Part shown: one piece after another, positions 32,852-42,731 of the stretch | How the letters are laid out: every line of letters starts with the position of its first letter | Numbering within the stretch: position 1 is the stretch's first letter | From: Pseudomonadota bacterium | Lineage (GTDB): Bacteria > Pseudomonadota > Gammaproteobacteria > Burkholderiales > Burkholderiaceae_B | NCBI GenBank assembly: GCA_023439305.1 | Contig: JAEXOO010000040.1 | Span: 1-64,000 of the forward strand | Reading direction: 5' to 3' | Length of the DNA stretch: 64,000 nucleotides | Notes under the pieces: generated by a model | What the model was told of the DNA's origin: nothing | What the model saw: the letters and a program-made list of their open reading frames with translations, nothing else | The model's database searches: none | Made by a program: the position numbers and the translations under genes

Positions 32852-33616
32852 ATGTGCGCCGATTTCGAGCAAGACAGTCCCACGATGTCCGAGAGCGACG
32901 GCATTCGCTATCTGCACTTCGGCACGGAGTGGATCCAGGGCGCGATGCGCACGCGCAAGCCGGCCGAGCTGGTGCTGGCCTACACGCAGCAGATGATGGC
33001 CTGGCTGATGTTCACTACGCCGGCCAAGCAGGACAGGCTGGCCATTCTGGGCTTGGGAGCGGGTTCATTGCTGCGTTTTTGCTTGAAGCACACACCTTGT
33101 CAGGTGCGCACGGTGGAATGGAACCCTTCCGTCACGGGAATCTGCCGTGCATTTTTCCGTCTGCCTGACAGTGACCGCTCCCGGATCGACCACGAGGACG
33201 CGGGCGTCTGGGTCCAGGATCCCGAGCAGCACGGGCAATACCGAGCGTTGATGGTGGATTTGTACGATGCCGATGCGCAGGGGCCGGTGCGCGACAGCCT
33301 GGAGTTTTATCAGGATTGCCGGGCGGCGCTGGACGACGAAGGAATCATGACTGTCAATCTGTTCGGCGCGCATCCCAGCTTCGAATTAAATATCCGTCAT
33401 ATCCGCGAAGCCTTTGAGGGCCGTGTCCTGTTGCTGCCGGAAATGGACGAAGGCAACCAGGTCGTGCTGGCTTTCAAAGGGGGGGCTTTGAATATGACCG
33501 CCGGCGAACTGCTGCAGCGCGCCGAGCAGGTGCAGGCGGACTACCAATTGCCCGCCCAGCGCTGGGCGCGGGAGCTACTGTCGGCGCGGCGCGACAATAA
33601 GGCGCCTGCCGTTTGA
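32852..33616 (+). CDS. spermidine synthase-like methyltransferase-fold protein
   Basis: 254 residues. ESDGIRYLHFGTEWIQGAMRTRKP, LAILGLGAGSLLRFCLKH (SAM/dcSAM site), VRTVEWNP and RALMVDLYDADAQGPVRDSLEFYQ follow the polyamine synthase order, but the aminopropyl-acceptor motifs are imperfect, as in the many stand-alone spermine/spermidine-synthase-like proteins. It may transfer an aminopropyl group or only have the fold. It starts 83 bp after the thiolase stop. Confidence 0.75.
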   Translation: MCADFEQDSPTMSESDGIRYLHFGTEWIQGAMRTRKPAELVLAYTQQMMAWLMFTTPAKQDRLAILGLGAGSLLRFCLKHTPCQVRTVEWNPSVTGICRAFFRLPDSDRSRIDHEDAGVWVQDPEQHGQYRALMVDLYDADAQGPVRDSLEFYQDCRAALDDEGIMTVNLFGAHPSFELNIRHIREAFEGRVLLLPEMDEGNQVVLAFKGGALNMTAGELLQRAEQVQADYQLPAQRWARELLSARRDNKAPAV

Positions 33617-33709
33617 GGCAGGGATTTCCTGCACAGCGTGGCTGTTTTATTCAGGGTAGACTTTAATGCCTATAAAATTACCGCTTTTCTCGCATCTAAG
33701 GAGTATCGG

Positions 33710-34678
33710 ATGAAGCTGATCAGGTCTGTTCATCAACTGGCGGCCGCTTTGGCGTGTGTGGGGTTCATGTCCGGCGCCGCCGTGCATGCGCAATCTGTGT
33801 CGGTTTCGTCCATTGTCGAACATCCGGCGCTGGATTCCATCAAGGACGGTGTCCACAAGGCGCTGACTGATGCGGGTTACACCGAAGCCAAGGGCCTGAA
33901 GTGGCAGTTCCAGACCGCTCAGGGGAATCCGGCCATCGCTGCGCAGATCGCCCGCAAGTTCGTGGGGGACAAGTCGGATGTGATCGTCGCCATTTCCACT
34001 CCGGCTTCGCAGGCTGTCGTGGCGGCCACCAAGGATATTCCAGTGGTGTTTGCCGCGGTCACCGATCCGGTCGTGGCGCATCTGGTTCCTAGCACCGAGC
34101 CCTCGGGCACGAACGTGACCGGCACCTCCGATGCCCTGGCGCTGGAACCGCAAATCGAGCTGATCAAGAAAATCGTTCCTCAGGCCAAGACCGTCGGCAT
34201 GGTCTACAACCCTGGTGAAGCCAACTCGGCCGTCGTGGTCAAGCAGATGAAAGAGCTGCTGCCCAAGTACGACATGTCGCTGGTGGAGGCCACGGCCGCC
34301 CGTACGGTGGACGTGGGTGCGGCTGCTCGCAGCCTGGTGGGCAAAGTGGACGTGATCTACACCAATACCGACAACAATGTGGTGTCGGCATACGAGTCTC
34401 TGGTCAAGGTCGGCAACGACGCCAAGGTGCCCCTGATCGCTTCGGATACTGACAGTGTGGCGCGTGGCGCCATTGCTGCGCTGGGCGTGAACTACTACAA
34501 CATGGGCGTGCAGACCGGCGAAATCGTCGTGCGCATCCTGAAGGGTGAAAAACCCGGCGACATCGCATTCGAGACCAGCAACAAGCTGGAACTGTACGTC
34601 AATCCCGGCGCCGCCAAGCGCCAGGGCGTCGCCCTGGATGAGGCCCTGGTCAAGAGCGCCGCCAAGATCATAGAGTAA
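33710..34678 (+). CDS. ABC transporter substrate-binding protein (COG2984 type)
   Basis: 322 residues from the ATG at 33710, which follows CTAAGGAGTATCGG; longer frames ignore this. A signal peptide (SVHQLAAALACVGFMSGAAVHAQS) precedes VSVSSIVEHPALDSIKDGV and the ABC_sub_bind fold (QIARKFVGDKSDVIVAIST, TKDIPVVFAAVTDP, KTVGMVYNPGEANS). It is the periplasmic receptor of a three-gene transporter with the following permease and ATPase. Such systems move amino acids or related small molecules; TrpX-like tryptophan import is possible. Confidence 0.88.
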   Translation: MKLIRSVHQLAAALACVGFMSGAAVHAQSVSVSSIVEHPALDSIKDGVHKALTDAGYTEAKGLKWQFQTAQGNPAIAAQIARKFVGDKSDVIVAISTPASQAVVAATKDIPVVFAAVTDPVVAHLVPSTEPSGTNVTGTSDALALEPQIELIKKIVPQAKTVGMVYNPGEANSAVVVKQMKELLPKYDMSLVEATAARTVDVGAAARSLVGKVDVIYTNTDNNVVSAYESLVKVGNDAKVPLIASDTDSVARGAIAALGVNYYNMGVQTGEIVVRILKGEKPGDIAFETSNKLELYVNPGAAKRQGVALDEALVKSAAKIIE

Positions 34679-34714
34679 GCCCAAGAGAACATGTCCCCGA
34701 GGGGGCAGCCATGC

Positions 34715-34741
34715 AGGTGGGGCGCCACAAGCGTCCCACCT
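34715..34741 (+). other. intercistronic hairpin after the binding-protein gene
   Basis: AGGTGGGGCGC-CACAA-GCGTCCCACCT, 11-bp stem with one mismatch and no T run, between the binding protein and permease genes. It could shield the upstream message and lower permease expression, as in many binding-protein operons. Confidence 0.5.
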
Positions 34742-34771
34742 GATTCATTTGCACACTAGACGCACGACACC

Positions 34772-35665
34772 ATGTCTACCTATTCGATGTGGGGAGCCCT
34801 GGAGATTGGTCTGATTTTCGGACTGGTCGCCTTGGGCGTCCTGATTTCCTTTCGCATTCTGCGATTTCCCGACCTGACGGTCGATGGCAGTTTTCCTTTG
34901 GGCGGGGCCGTGGCTGCCACGCTCATCAGCCAGGGATCGGATCCGTTCCTGGCCACGATTGCCGCCACCTTTGCCGGCGCGTTGGCCGGCAGCATTACGG
35001 GCTGGCTGAACGTGCGCCTGAAGATCATGGATCTGTTGGCCAGCATCCTGATGATGATCGCCCTGTATTCCATCAATCTGCGCATCATGGGCCGCCCCAA
35101 TGTGCCGCTCATCATGGAACCGACCGTCTTCACGCTGTTGCAACCCGACACCATTGCCGACTATATTGCCCGGCCTTTGCTGCTGATCGTGTTGGTGGTG
35201 GCGGTCAAGCTGCTGCTGGACTGGTTCTTCGGCACGCAGACCGGCCTGGCCATGCGCGCCACTGGCTCGAATGCCCGCATGGCGCGCTCCCAAGGCGTTG
35301 CTACCGGCAATATGCTCTTGCTGGGCATGGCTATTTCCAATGCGCTGGTTGCGCTGGCCGGCGCGCTGTTCGCCCAGTCGCAAGGTGGGTCGGACATTTC
35401 CATGGGCATAGGCACCATTGTGATCGGCCTGGCCGCCGTGATCGTGGGCGAAAGCATTCTGCCCGCGCGCAAACTGTTCTATGCCACCCTGGCGGTGATA
35501 CTGGGCGCCATCCTGTACCGTTTTTTCATTGCCTTGGCGCTCAATGCCGACATCATCGGCCTGAAGGCGCAAGACCTGAATCTGGTGACGGCCTTGCTGG
35601 TGACCTTCGCCCTGGTGATTCCATTGCTCAAGAAACGCATGCGCAGCCGAAAAGGGGGGCAGTGA
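34772..35665 (+). CDS. ABC transporter permease (COG4120 type)
   Basis: 297 residues with about eight membrane segments. LEIGLIFGLVALGVLISFRILRFPDLTVDGSFPLGGA is typical of these permeases, which pair with COG2984 binding proteins. TGLAMRATGSNARMARSQG is the EAA-like ATPase-contacting loop. It is followed 1 bp after the stop by the ATPase gene; both genes lie after the intercistronic hairpin. Substrate is inferred only from the set. Confidence 0.88.
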   Translation: MSTYSMWGALEIGLIFGLVALGVLISFRILRFPDLTVDGSFPLGGAVAATLISQGSDPFLATIAATFAGALAGSITGWLNVRLKIMDLLASILMMIALYSINLRIMGRPNVPLIMEPTVFTLLQPDTIADYIARPLLLIVLVVAVKLLLDWFFGTQTGLAMRATGSNARMARSQGVATGNMLLLGMAISNALVALAGALFAQSQGGSDISMGIGTIVIGLAAVIVGESILPARKLFYATLAVILGAILYRFFIALALNADIIGLKAQDLNLVTALLVTFALVIPLLKKRMRSRKGGQ

Positions 35666-35666
35666 T

Positions 35667-36461
35667 ATGTTGGAAGCAAACAAGCTGCGCCTGACCTTCA
35701 ATCCAGGCACGCCGATCGAGACACGCGCGCTGCGGGGCCTATCTCTGAATATCCCGGAAGGGCAGTTCGTCACCGTGATCGGCTCCAATGGCGCTGGCAA
35801 GTCTACATTCCTGAATGCCATTTCGGGCGATCAGTCGGTAGACGATGGCGAGATCCTGATCGACAAGGCCAATGTCACGCGCATGCCGGTCTGGGAGCGG
35901 GCCAATTGGGTGGCGCGCGTGTTCCAGGATCCCATGGCGGGCACTTGTGAAGACCTGACGATCGAAGAAAACATGGCCCTCGCGACAGGGCGGGGCAGCC
36001 GCCGTGGCTTGAGCCGCGCTGTGCGCAACGCCATGCGCGACGAGTTTCGCGAACGCCTGGAAACGCTGGGTTTGGGGCTGGAGAATCGTTTGACGGATCG
36101 GATCGGTCTGTTGTCGGGTGGGCAGCGCCAGGCGGTCAGCCTGCTGATGGCGGCCTTGCGCCCATCCAAGATATTGCTGCTGGATGAGCACACCGCAGCC
36201 CTGGATCCCCGCACGGCGGATTTCGTGCTGCAATTGACCAACCGCATTGTGCGCGAAGGCGGCCTGACCACCATGATGGTGACCCACAGCATGCGCCAGG
36301 CGCTGGATGTGGGCGATCGCACCGTCATGTTGCACCAAGGCAAGGTCGTGCTGGATGTCAGTGGCGAGCAGCGCCAGGGCCTGGACGTGCGCGATCTGCT
36401 GGAGATGTTCGAGAAAGTGCGCGGCGAGACGCTCGCCGACGATAGTCTGCTATTGAGCTGA
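35667..36461 (+). CDS. ABC transporter ATP-binding protein (COG1101 type)
   Basis: 264 residues. Walker A in VIGSNGAGKSTF, Q loop in RVFQDPMAG, signature in GLLSGGQRQAVSLLMA, Walker B in KILLLDEHTAALDP and the switch His in MMVTHSMRQA. It energises the permease encoded just upstream and ends before a clear terminator. The set binding protein-permease-ATPase is complete. Confidence 0.92.
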   Translation: MLEANKLRLTFNPGTPIETRALRGLSLNIPEGQFVTVIGSNGAGKSTFLNAISGDQSVDDGEILIDKANVTRMPVWERANWVARVFQDPMAGTCEDLTIEENMALATGRGSRRGLSRAVRNAMRDEFRERLETLGLGLENRLTDRIGLLSGGQRQAVSLLMAALRPSKILLLDEHTAALDPRTADFVLQLTNRIVREGGLTTMMVTHSMRQALDVGDRTVMLHQGKVVLDVSGEQRQGLDVRDLLEMFEKVRGETLADDSLLLS

Positions 36462-36485
36462 CCGTTTCTTGCAATGCGAGAAAAG

Positions 36486-36522
36486 ACCACGGTGGCCCAG
36501 GCGGGTGACCGTGGTTTTTTTT
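36486..36522 (+). terminator. rho-independent terminator of the ABC transporter operon
   Basis: ACCACGGT and ACCGTGGT arms enclosing a 14-nt loop, followed by T7. 36523-36725 contains no gene and leads into the RND promoter. Confidence 0.8.
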
Positions 36523-36725
36523 CACGGTCGGCTCACAGCAGTCTGATTATGCTTATCCTTTTCAGTCAGGCAGGCGTCTCACGCGAAAAGGTGTAAATTC
36601 ACGGCAGATTTCAGCCTTCACAATTTATATATGGCGAAACGAGTCCTGTTTCTCTTTTTCTGTATTTTTGAGAACGATTTCGACATATACTTCTGGTTTG
36701 CCGAAACCATACTACGCAGTCAGTT

Positions 36726-36752
36726 TAAGCGTAACACACTGTATAACGCTTA
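36726..36752. promoter_or_regulatory. candidate operator of the RND efflux operon
   Basis: TAAGCGT-N13-ACGCTTA, a perfect 7-bp inverted repeat ending 15 bp before the adaptor ATG. Its size and place suit a TetR-type repressor, but no such regulator gene is adjacent. Confidence 0.5.
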
Positions 36753-36767
36753 GCTCAGGAGTACTTC

Positions 36768-38024
36768 ATGTCATCTACAAGCCTGCTGGGTTGGCAGCCT
36801 TTGCGCATCGCTGCTTTCTCTTCCATGGTCCTGCTTGCCGCCTGCGGCAACAAAGAGCCCCAAGCCGACATGAGCGGGATGAAAATTCCGGTCAGTGTCG
36901 TTACCGTGCAGCCGACAACCACGGAGCTGTTCTCGGAGCTGCCCGGGCGAGTCGAGGCCATCAAAGACGCCCAGATCCGCGCCCGTGTGAACGGGATCGT
37001 CGAAGAAATCAACTTCGAACAAGGCAGTGACGTGAAGCAGGGGCAGTTGTTGTTCACCGTTGATCCCGCTCCTTACCGCGCCGCCCGCAATCAGGCTGCC
37101 GCTCAGCTCAAGAACGCGCAGGCTGAAGCCCGCAGCGCCACCTTGCTGGCCCAGCGCTACGAGCGTCTGATCAAGGAAAACGCGGTGTCGCGCCAGGAGT
37201 ACGACACAGCCAAGGCACGCGCCTTGCAGGCTGACGCAGCCATTGCCGCGGCCAAGGCTGCCTTGGACGCGGCCGACATTGATCTGGGCTATACCAAAGT
37301 GACCTCCCCGATCGACGGGCGCATCGGCCGCTCCCTGGTGACCGAAGGCGCCTTGGTGGCCGCGGCCAACGGCACGCACATGGCCACGGTGCAGCAATTG
37401 GACCGGGTCTACGTGGACGTGACTCGCTCGACCTCGGAGCTGTCCCAGCTTCGCCGCGCCATGGCGGACGGCAAGCTGACCCAGGTGGGTGAGGGCAAAG
37501 CCAAGGCGCATGCCATTCTGGAAGACGGCAGCACGTACGACCACGATGGCGCGCTGCTGTTCAGCGGCGTCAGTGTCGATCCCTCCACATCCCAGGTAAC
37601 CCTGCGAGCCGAGTTCCCCAATCCCGACCAGATCCTGCTGCCCGGCATGTATGTACGCGTGCGGCTGGAGCAGGGCGTGGCGCGCGATGCCTTGCTGGTG
37701 CCCGCTCAGGCGGTGCAGTACACCAATGACGGCCGCACCAGCCTGATGATCGTGCGGGACGGCAAGGTTCAGTCTGCTCCCGTTTCGCTGGGCGGCGAGA
37801 ACAAGGGCCAGTACATCGTGAACCAGGGCCTGCAAGCGGGTGACCAGGTTGTGGTCGAAGGATTCCAGAAGATTCGTCCTGGCGCGCCCGTTCAGCCCAT
37901 TCCCTGGAAGGGTGACAAGAAGGCGGACGGCGCTGCGCAGGGTCAGGCCGCTGGCGGGGCGCCAGCTCAGCCGGCTGCCGAGCCGGCTCCAGCCGCGCAA
38001 AACGAAGCCAAGTCTAGCGAGTAA
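36768..38024 (+). CDS. RND efflux periplasmic adaptor (AcrA/MexA family)
   Basis: 418 residues. A lipoprotein signal with lipobox LLAAC near residues 21-25 anchors it to the inner membrane. GRVEAIKDAQIRARVNGIVEEINFEQGSDVKQG begins the lipoyl/beta-barrel hairpin, a helical hairpin follows (AAAQLKNAQAEARSATLLAQRYERLIKENAVS), then GYTKVTSPIDGRIGRSLVTEGALV and a C-terminal Ala/Pro/Gln-rich tail. It links the pump to the outer-membrane channel. First of three genes (5-bp gap to the pump), behind a palindromic operator candidate. Confidence 0.93.
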   Translation: MSSTSLLGWQPLRIAAFSSMVLLAACGNKEPQADMSGMKIPVSVVTVQPTTTELFSELPGRVEAIKDAQIRARVNGIVEEINFEQGSDVKQGQLLFTVDPAPYRAARNQAAAQLKNAQAEARSATLLAQRYERLIKENAVSRQEYDTAKARALQADAAIAAAKAALDAADIDLGYTKVTSPIDGRIGRSLVTEGALVAAANGTHMATVQQLDRVYVDVTRSTSELSQLRRAMADGKLTQVGEGKAKAHAILEDGSTYDHDGALLFSGVSVDPSTSQVTLRAEFPNPDQILLPGMYVRVRLEQGVARDALLVPAQAVQYTNDGRTSLMIVRDGKVQSAPVSLGGENKGQYIVNQGLQAGDQVVVEGFQKIRPGAPVQPIPWKGDKKADGAAQGQAAGGAPAQPAAEPAPAAQNEAKSSE

Positions 38025-38029
38025 GCGAC

Positions 38030-41000
38030 ATGCCTCAGTTTTTTATTGATAGACCCATTTTCGCCTGGGTCGTTGCCTTGGTCATTACGCTGCTCGGCCT
38101 GCTGGCCTTGCCGAATATGCCCGTGGCGCAGTACCCGGATGTGGCGCCGCCTCAGGTGACCATCCGTGCGACCTACCCAGGCGCAACGGCCGAGGACGTT
38201 TCCAGCACGGTTGCCAGCGTGATCGAGAACGAGCTCAACGGCGCCAAGGGCCTGCTGTATTACGAGTCGGTCAGCGATTCCTACGGCTCCACGGAGATCA
38301 CGGCCACCTTCCGTCCCGGCACCAATCCGGACCTGGCGCAGGTGGACGTGCAGAACCGCGTCAGCAATATTTCCGCTTCGCTGCCATCGGCGGTGATGCA
38401 GCAGGGCCTGAAAGTGGAGCAGTCCAGTACGGGCTTTCTGCTGGTAGCGACCTTGTCGTCCACCGATGGCAGTCTGGATCAGACCGCTTTGGCTGACTAT
38501 ATTCAGCGCAACATCCAGAATACGATTTCGCGTGTTCCGGGGGTGGGCCGCTTTCAGCTGTTCGCCGCTGGTCGCGCCATGCGCGTCTGGGTGGATCCGC
38601 AGAAACTGGTCGGTTACCAGATGAGCATGTCCGAGGTCACCTCGGCCATCAGTCGTCAGAACGTGCTGGTCTCGGCCGGCATCATGGGCTCGCCGCCTAA
38701 TCCGGATACTCAGCGCGTGACCGCTCCCATTACCGTCAACGGTCAGCTTGAGACGGTGGAAGAGTTCGAAAACGTGATTCTGCGGTCCAATCCGGACGGT
38801 TCGGCCGTGCGCATCAAGGATGTGGCTCGCGTGGAAGTGGGCGCCGACAACTATCAGTTCGGTGCTCGCCTGAATGGTCAGCCTACTGCTGCCTTCGCCA
38901 TTTCGCTGTCGCCCGAGGCCAACGCTCTGGAAACTGCAGATGCCATCAAGGCCAAGATGGACGAGCTGGCCGAGTTCTTCCCGGACAATATCCGCTACGA
39001 CATTCCCTACGACACCTCGCCCTACATCAGCAAGTCGATCTCCCAGGTAGTCAATACGCTGCTGGAAGCCATGGTGCTGGTGTTCATCGTGATGTTCGTG
39101 TTCCTGCAGAACGTGCGCTATACGGTAATTCCGGCCCTGGTCGTGCCGGTGGCCATTCTGGGGGCCTTCGGCGTGATGCTGGCGCTGGGCATGTCCGTGA
39201 ACGTGCTGACCATGTTCGCCATGGTGCTGGCCATCGGTATTCTGGTGGACGACGCCATCGTGGTGGTGGAGAACGTCGAGCGCATCATGGTCGAGGAAGG
39301 CATCTCGCCCAAGGAAGCAACCAAGAAAGCCATGCCGCAGATCAGTGGCGCCATCGTGGGTATTACGCTGGTGCTGACCACGGTGTTCCTGCCGCTGGCC
39401 TTCATGTCCGGTTCGGTGGGCGTCATTTACCGCCAGTTCTCGGTGGCTATGGCCGTGTCCATCGCTTTTTCGGCGTTCCTGGCCCTGTCTTTTACCCCGG
39501 CCTTGTGCGCAACCATGCTCAAGCCCATCCCCAAGGGCCATCACGAAACCAAGCGCGGCTTCTTCGGCTGGTTCAATCGGGTGTTCAATACCACCACGAA
39601 CCGCTATGAAGGCCTGGTCGCCAAGACGCTGCGTCGCGGCGGGCGCATGATGTTCATCTACCTGATCATGGTGCTGGTGCTGGGTTTTGTGTACCTGCGC
39701 ATGCCGACCGCCTTCCTCCCAGAGGAAGACCAGGGCTACGTGATTGCCAATATCGAGCTGCCTTCGGGTTCGACGGCCAACCGCACGATCGAGATCATCG
39801 AGCAGGTCGAGAACTACTTCAAGCAACAGCCTCAGGTGCAGAATATCGTTGCCGTGCAGGGTTTCAGCTTTAACGGCAACGGCCTGAACTCGGCCATTGC
39901 CTTTGTGCCCCTGAAGGACTTCAGCGAACGCAAGGGGGCGGAGAATTCCGCTCAGGCCATCTCCGGCAAGGCCATGGGGCAACTGCTGTTCGGCCTGCCC
40001 GACTCCATGGTGATCGCGATTGTGCCGCCTGCCATCTCGGCGCTGGGCAACTCGGCCGGTTTCGACATGCGCCTGGAAGACCGCAGCGGCATGGGCCACG
40101 ACGCCCTGATGGACGGGGCCCAGCAGTTGCTGAACCTGGCCAAGCAAAGCCCGGTGCTGGATCCGCAAAGCGTGCGCATCACGGGTCTGGGGCCAGGCCG
40201 TCAGGTCAGCCTGAAGATCGACCGGGAGAAAGCGGCCGCGTTGGGCGTGAACTTCGACGAAGTCGCCTCCTTGATCTCGACCGCCATGGGCTCGTCCTAT
40301 GTCGGCAAATTCACCAACCAGGGACGGGTGCAGAGCGTCTGGGTGCAGGCCGATGCGCCTTATCGCATGACCACGGACGACGTGCTCCAGCTCAATGCCC
40401 GCAATACCGAAGGCAAGATGGTGCCGCTGTCGGCCTTCGTTTCCGAGGAAGTGGAGCAGGGGCCGGTGCAGATCGTACGCTATAACAGCTACGAATCGGT
40501 GCGTATCGGCGGCGGTCCGGCTGCCGGTTACACCTCGGGCGACGCCATGGCTGAAATGGAACGCCTGATGAAAGAGCTGCCTGCCGGCTACGGCATTGAA
40601 TGGACGGGCCTGTCGTACCAGGAACGTCAAGCCAGCGGCCAATCCAGTGTCCTTATGGGCCTGGCCGTGCTGGTGGTATTCATGGTGCTGGCGGCCCTGT
40701 ACGAAAGCTGGGCGATTCCGCTGTCTGTCATGCTGGCGGTTCCGCTGGGCATGCTGGGCGCGGTGTTGCTGGTGTTCGGCATGGGCATGGCCAACGACGT
40801 GTACTTCCAGGTGGGGATGGTGACCGTGATCGGTCTGTCAGCCAAGAACGCCATTCTGATCGTGGAGTTCGCCAAGGACGCCTATGCTCGCGGTGCGACC
40901 TTGATCGACGCCACACTGGAAGCGGCTCGTCTGCGTTTCCGTCCGATTCTGATGACCTCGTTCGCCTTCATTCTGGGCGTGGTGCCTTTGGCGATTGCCA

Positions 41001-41224
41001 CCGGCGCCGGCGCTGCCAGCCAGAACGCCGTGGGTCTGGGCGTGTTGGGCGGCATGCTGGCGGCAACGCCACTGGCCGTGCTGATGGTGCCTGCGTTCTT
41101 CGTGGTCATCCTCAAGCTCTTCAAAACCAAGCCTCGTCTGTTTGGCGAAGCTGCCAAGCAACACGAGCGCGAGTTGGCCGAGAAGGCCGCGCAACAAGAA
41201 CGGTCCGAAGGAGGACAGGTCTGA
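38030..41224 (+). CDS. RND multidrug efflux pump permease (AcrB/MexB family, HAE1)
   Basis: 1064 residues, usual length. MPQFFIDRPIFAWVVALVI start, twelve membrane helices and two large periplasmic loops. Helix 4 carries GILVDDAIVVVENVERI, with the Asp-Asp proton-relay pair, and helix 10 the Lys-containing GLSAKNAILIVEFAKD. This is the drug-proton antiporter of the tripartite pump; substrates typically include antibiotics, dyes and detergents. Downstream it abuts the outer-membrane factor gene (TGATG). Confidence 0.95.
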   Translation: MPQFFIDRPIFAWVVALVITLLGLLALPNMPVAQYPDVAPPQVTIRATYPGATAEDVSSTVASVIENELNGAKGLLYYESVSDSYGSTEITATFRPGTNPDLAQVDVQNRVSNISASLPSAVMQQGLKVEQSSTGFLLVATLSSTDGSLDQTALADYIQRNIQNTISRVPGVGRFQLFAAGRAMRVWVDPQKLVGYQMSMSEVTSAISRQNVLVSAGIMGSPPNPDTQRVTAPITVNGQLETVEEFENVILRSNPDGSAVRIKDVARVEVGADNYQFGARLNGQPTAAFAISLSPEANALETADAIKAKMDELAEFFPDNIRYDIPYDTSPYISKSISQVVNTLLEAMVLVFIVMFVFLQNVRYTVIPALVVPVAILGAFGVMLALGMSVNVLTMFAMVLAIGILVDDAIVVVENVERIMVEEGISPKEATKKAMPQISGAIVGITLVLTTVFLPLAFMSGSVGVIYRQFSVAMAVSIAFSAFLALSFTPALCATMLKPIPKGHHETKRGFFGWFNRVFNTTTNRYEGLVAKTLRRGGRMMFIYLIMVLVLGFVYLRMPTAFLPEEDQGYVIANIELPSGSTANRTIEIIEQVENYFKQQPQVQNIVAVQGFSFNGNGLNSAIAFVPLKDFSERKGAENSAQAISGKAMGQLLFGLPDSMVIAIVPPAISALGNSAGFDMRLEDRSGMGHDALMDGAQQLLNLAKQSPVLDPQSVRITGLGPGRQVSLKIDREKAAALGVNFDEVASLISTAMGSSYVGKFTNQGRVQSVWVQADAPYRMTTDDVLQLNARNTEGKMVPLSAFVSEEVEQGPVQIVRYNSYESVRIGGGPAAGYTSGDAMAEMERLMKELPAGYGIEWTGLSYQERQASGQSSVLMGLAVLVVFMVLAALYESWAIPLSVMLAVPLGMLGAVLLVFGMGMANDVYFQVGMVTVIGLSAKNAILIVEFAKDAYARGATLIDATLEAARLRFRPILMTSFAFILGVVPLAIATGAGAASQNAVGLGVLGGMLAATPLAVLMVPAFFVVILKLFKTKPRLFGEAAKQHERELAEKAAQQERSEGGQV

Positions 41225-42675
41225 TGTCTCGCCTATTCTTACGTAGTCCCCTGGTGCTGGCCGTTGCGTTTGCCTTGTCGGCATGCTCGCTGGCGCCCAA
41301 GTACGAGCGTCCCGCAGCGCCCGTGCCGGAGCAGTTCCCGCTGGCCCAGCAGGGCCAGGCGGGCGCCGTCAATGCGGCGGATCTGGGCTGGCGTGAATTT
41401 TTTGCTGATCCGCGCCTGCACGGCCTGATCCAGCAGGCTCTGGAAAACAACCGTGATCTGCGCATCGCCACTCAGCGCATCGAAGAAGCGCGTGCTCAGT
41501 ACGGCATCGCGCAGAGTGATCAATTACCGACTATCGGCCTGTTGGCCGCCGAGCAGGCCACGCGCTACCCCGTCGAGTCCCGCCCCGGCGGCCCGGACTC
41601 CTCGTCGGTGTCGCGCGGCTTCCAGGCTGGTATTGGCATCACGTCCTTCGAGCTGGATTTTTTCGGCCGGGTCCGTAATCTGGCCCAGGCGGCCCGTGAG
41701 CAGTTCCTGGCTACCGAGCAGGCCCAGCGTACGGCGCATATCGCCGTCGTGGCCGGCACGGCAGAAGCCTATTTCCGGGTGCGTGCCGCCGACGAACTGC
41801 ACAAGCTGATGGAAAATACGCTGCGCAGCCGTCAGGAAACCCTGCGTCTGGTGCAGTCGTCTTTTGATGCCGGCGTGGTTTCTTCTCTGGATCTGAACCA
41901 GGCCAAGGTGCAGTACAACACGGTGCGCTCCGACATGCAGCAAGTCGAACGCGACCGTCAGCGGGCCCTGAATGCCTTGCAAGTGCTTTTAGGGGCTCCC
42001 GTGCCCGACGGCCTGCCGGGCGGCTTGCCCTTTACCCGCGCCCAACTGCTGCCGGCGCTGCCGGCGGGGCTGCCCTCGGATCTGCTGGAGCGTCGCCCCG
42101 ATATCCTGGGCGCCGAACATGTCTTGCAGGGCGCCAATTACAGTATCGGTGCTGCGCGGGCCGCGTTCTTCCCGAATGTCAGCCTGACCGGCTTGCTGGG
42201 CTTCCTGAGCCCGGAACTGGGTGGACTGTTCAGTTCAGGCAATCGCTACTGGCAGTTCCAGCCGCAAATCGTGATGCCGCTGTTCTCGGGCGGCACACGC
42301 GGCAACCTCGATCTGGCCACAGCGCGTCGCGACATTGCTGTGTCCGAATACGAGAAAAGCATCCAGGTCGCCTTCCGCGAAGTCGCCGACGCCCTGGCGG
42401 GCGAGGCGACATACGGTCAGCAGATTGACGCGCTGGAAGAAGTCGACAAGGCAGCCAGCGAATCGCTGCGGCTGGCCAAGCTGCGCTATGAAGTCGGCGT
42501 AGACAGCTTCTTGCAGGTGCAGACCGCCGAGGTCAACCTGTACGGAACGCGCCAGGCTTATATCCAGACCGGCTTGTCGTCGCTGCTCAATCGCGTGGAG
42601 TTGTACAAGGCGCTGGGCGGCGGCTGGAACGCCGATACTGTCGCCGCGCCGGCCAGCGCGACATCGCAGGGGTAA
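41224..42675 (+). CDS. RND efflux outer-membrane factor (OprM/NodT family)
   Basis: 483 residues from the ATG at 41224, overlapping the pump stop. Lipoprotein signal with lipobox LSAC (residues about 17-20), then LAPKYERPAAPVPEQFP, then the two OEP repeats (WREFFADPRLHGLIQQALENNRDLRIA, ERDRQRALNALQVLLG, RRPDILGAEHVLQGANYSIGAARAAFFPNVSLT). It forms the trimeric outer-membrane tunnel. The order adaptor-pump-channel makes a complete exporter. Confidence 0.93.
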   Translation: MSRLFLRSPLVLAVAFALSACSLAPKYERPAAPVPEQFPLAQQGQAGAVNAADLGWREFFADPRLHGLIQQALENNRDLRIATQRIEEARAQYGIAQSDQLPTIGLLAAEQATRYPVESRPGGPDSSSVSRGFQAGIGITSFELDFFGRVRNLAQAAREQFLATEQAQRTAHIAVVAGTAEAYFRVRAADELHKLMENTLRSRQETLRLVQSSFDAGVVSSLDLNQAKVQYNTVRSDMQQVERDRQRALNALQVLLGAPVPDGLPGGLPFTRAQLLPALPAGLPSDLLERRPDILGAEHVLQGANYSIGAARAAFFPNVSLTGLLGFLSPELGGLFSSGNRYWQFQPQIVMPLFSGGTRGNLDLATARRDIAVSEYEKSIQVAFREVADALAGEATYGQQIDALEEVDKAASESLRLAKLRYEVGVDSFLQVQTAEVNLYGTRQAYIQTGLSSLLNRVELYKALGGGWNADTVAAPASATSQG

Positions 42676-42731
42676 AACAGGCGATAATAGGCCCAGTCAA
42701 CCATCCCTGAATTCATGGAGGCCGTAGGGGA

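Noticed and set aside
37967..40642. Long antisense frame (891 codons) opposite the RND pump
   Set aside because: It is His/Gly/Arg-rich reverse-frame sequence without domains, a common shadow of GC-rich RND genes.
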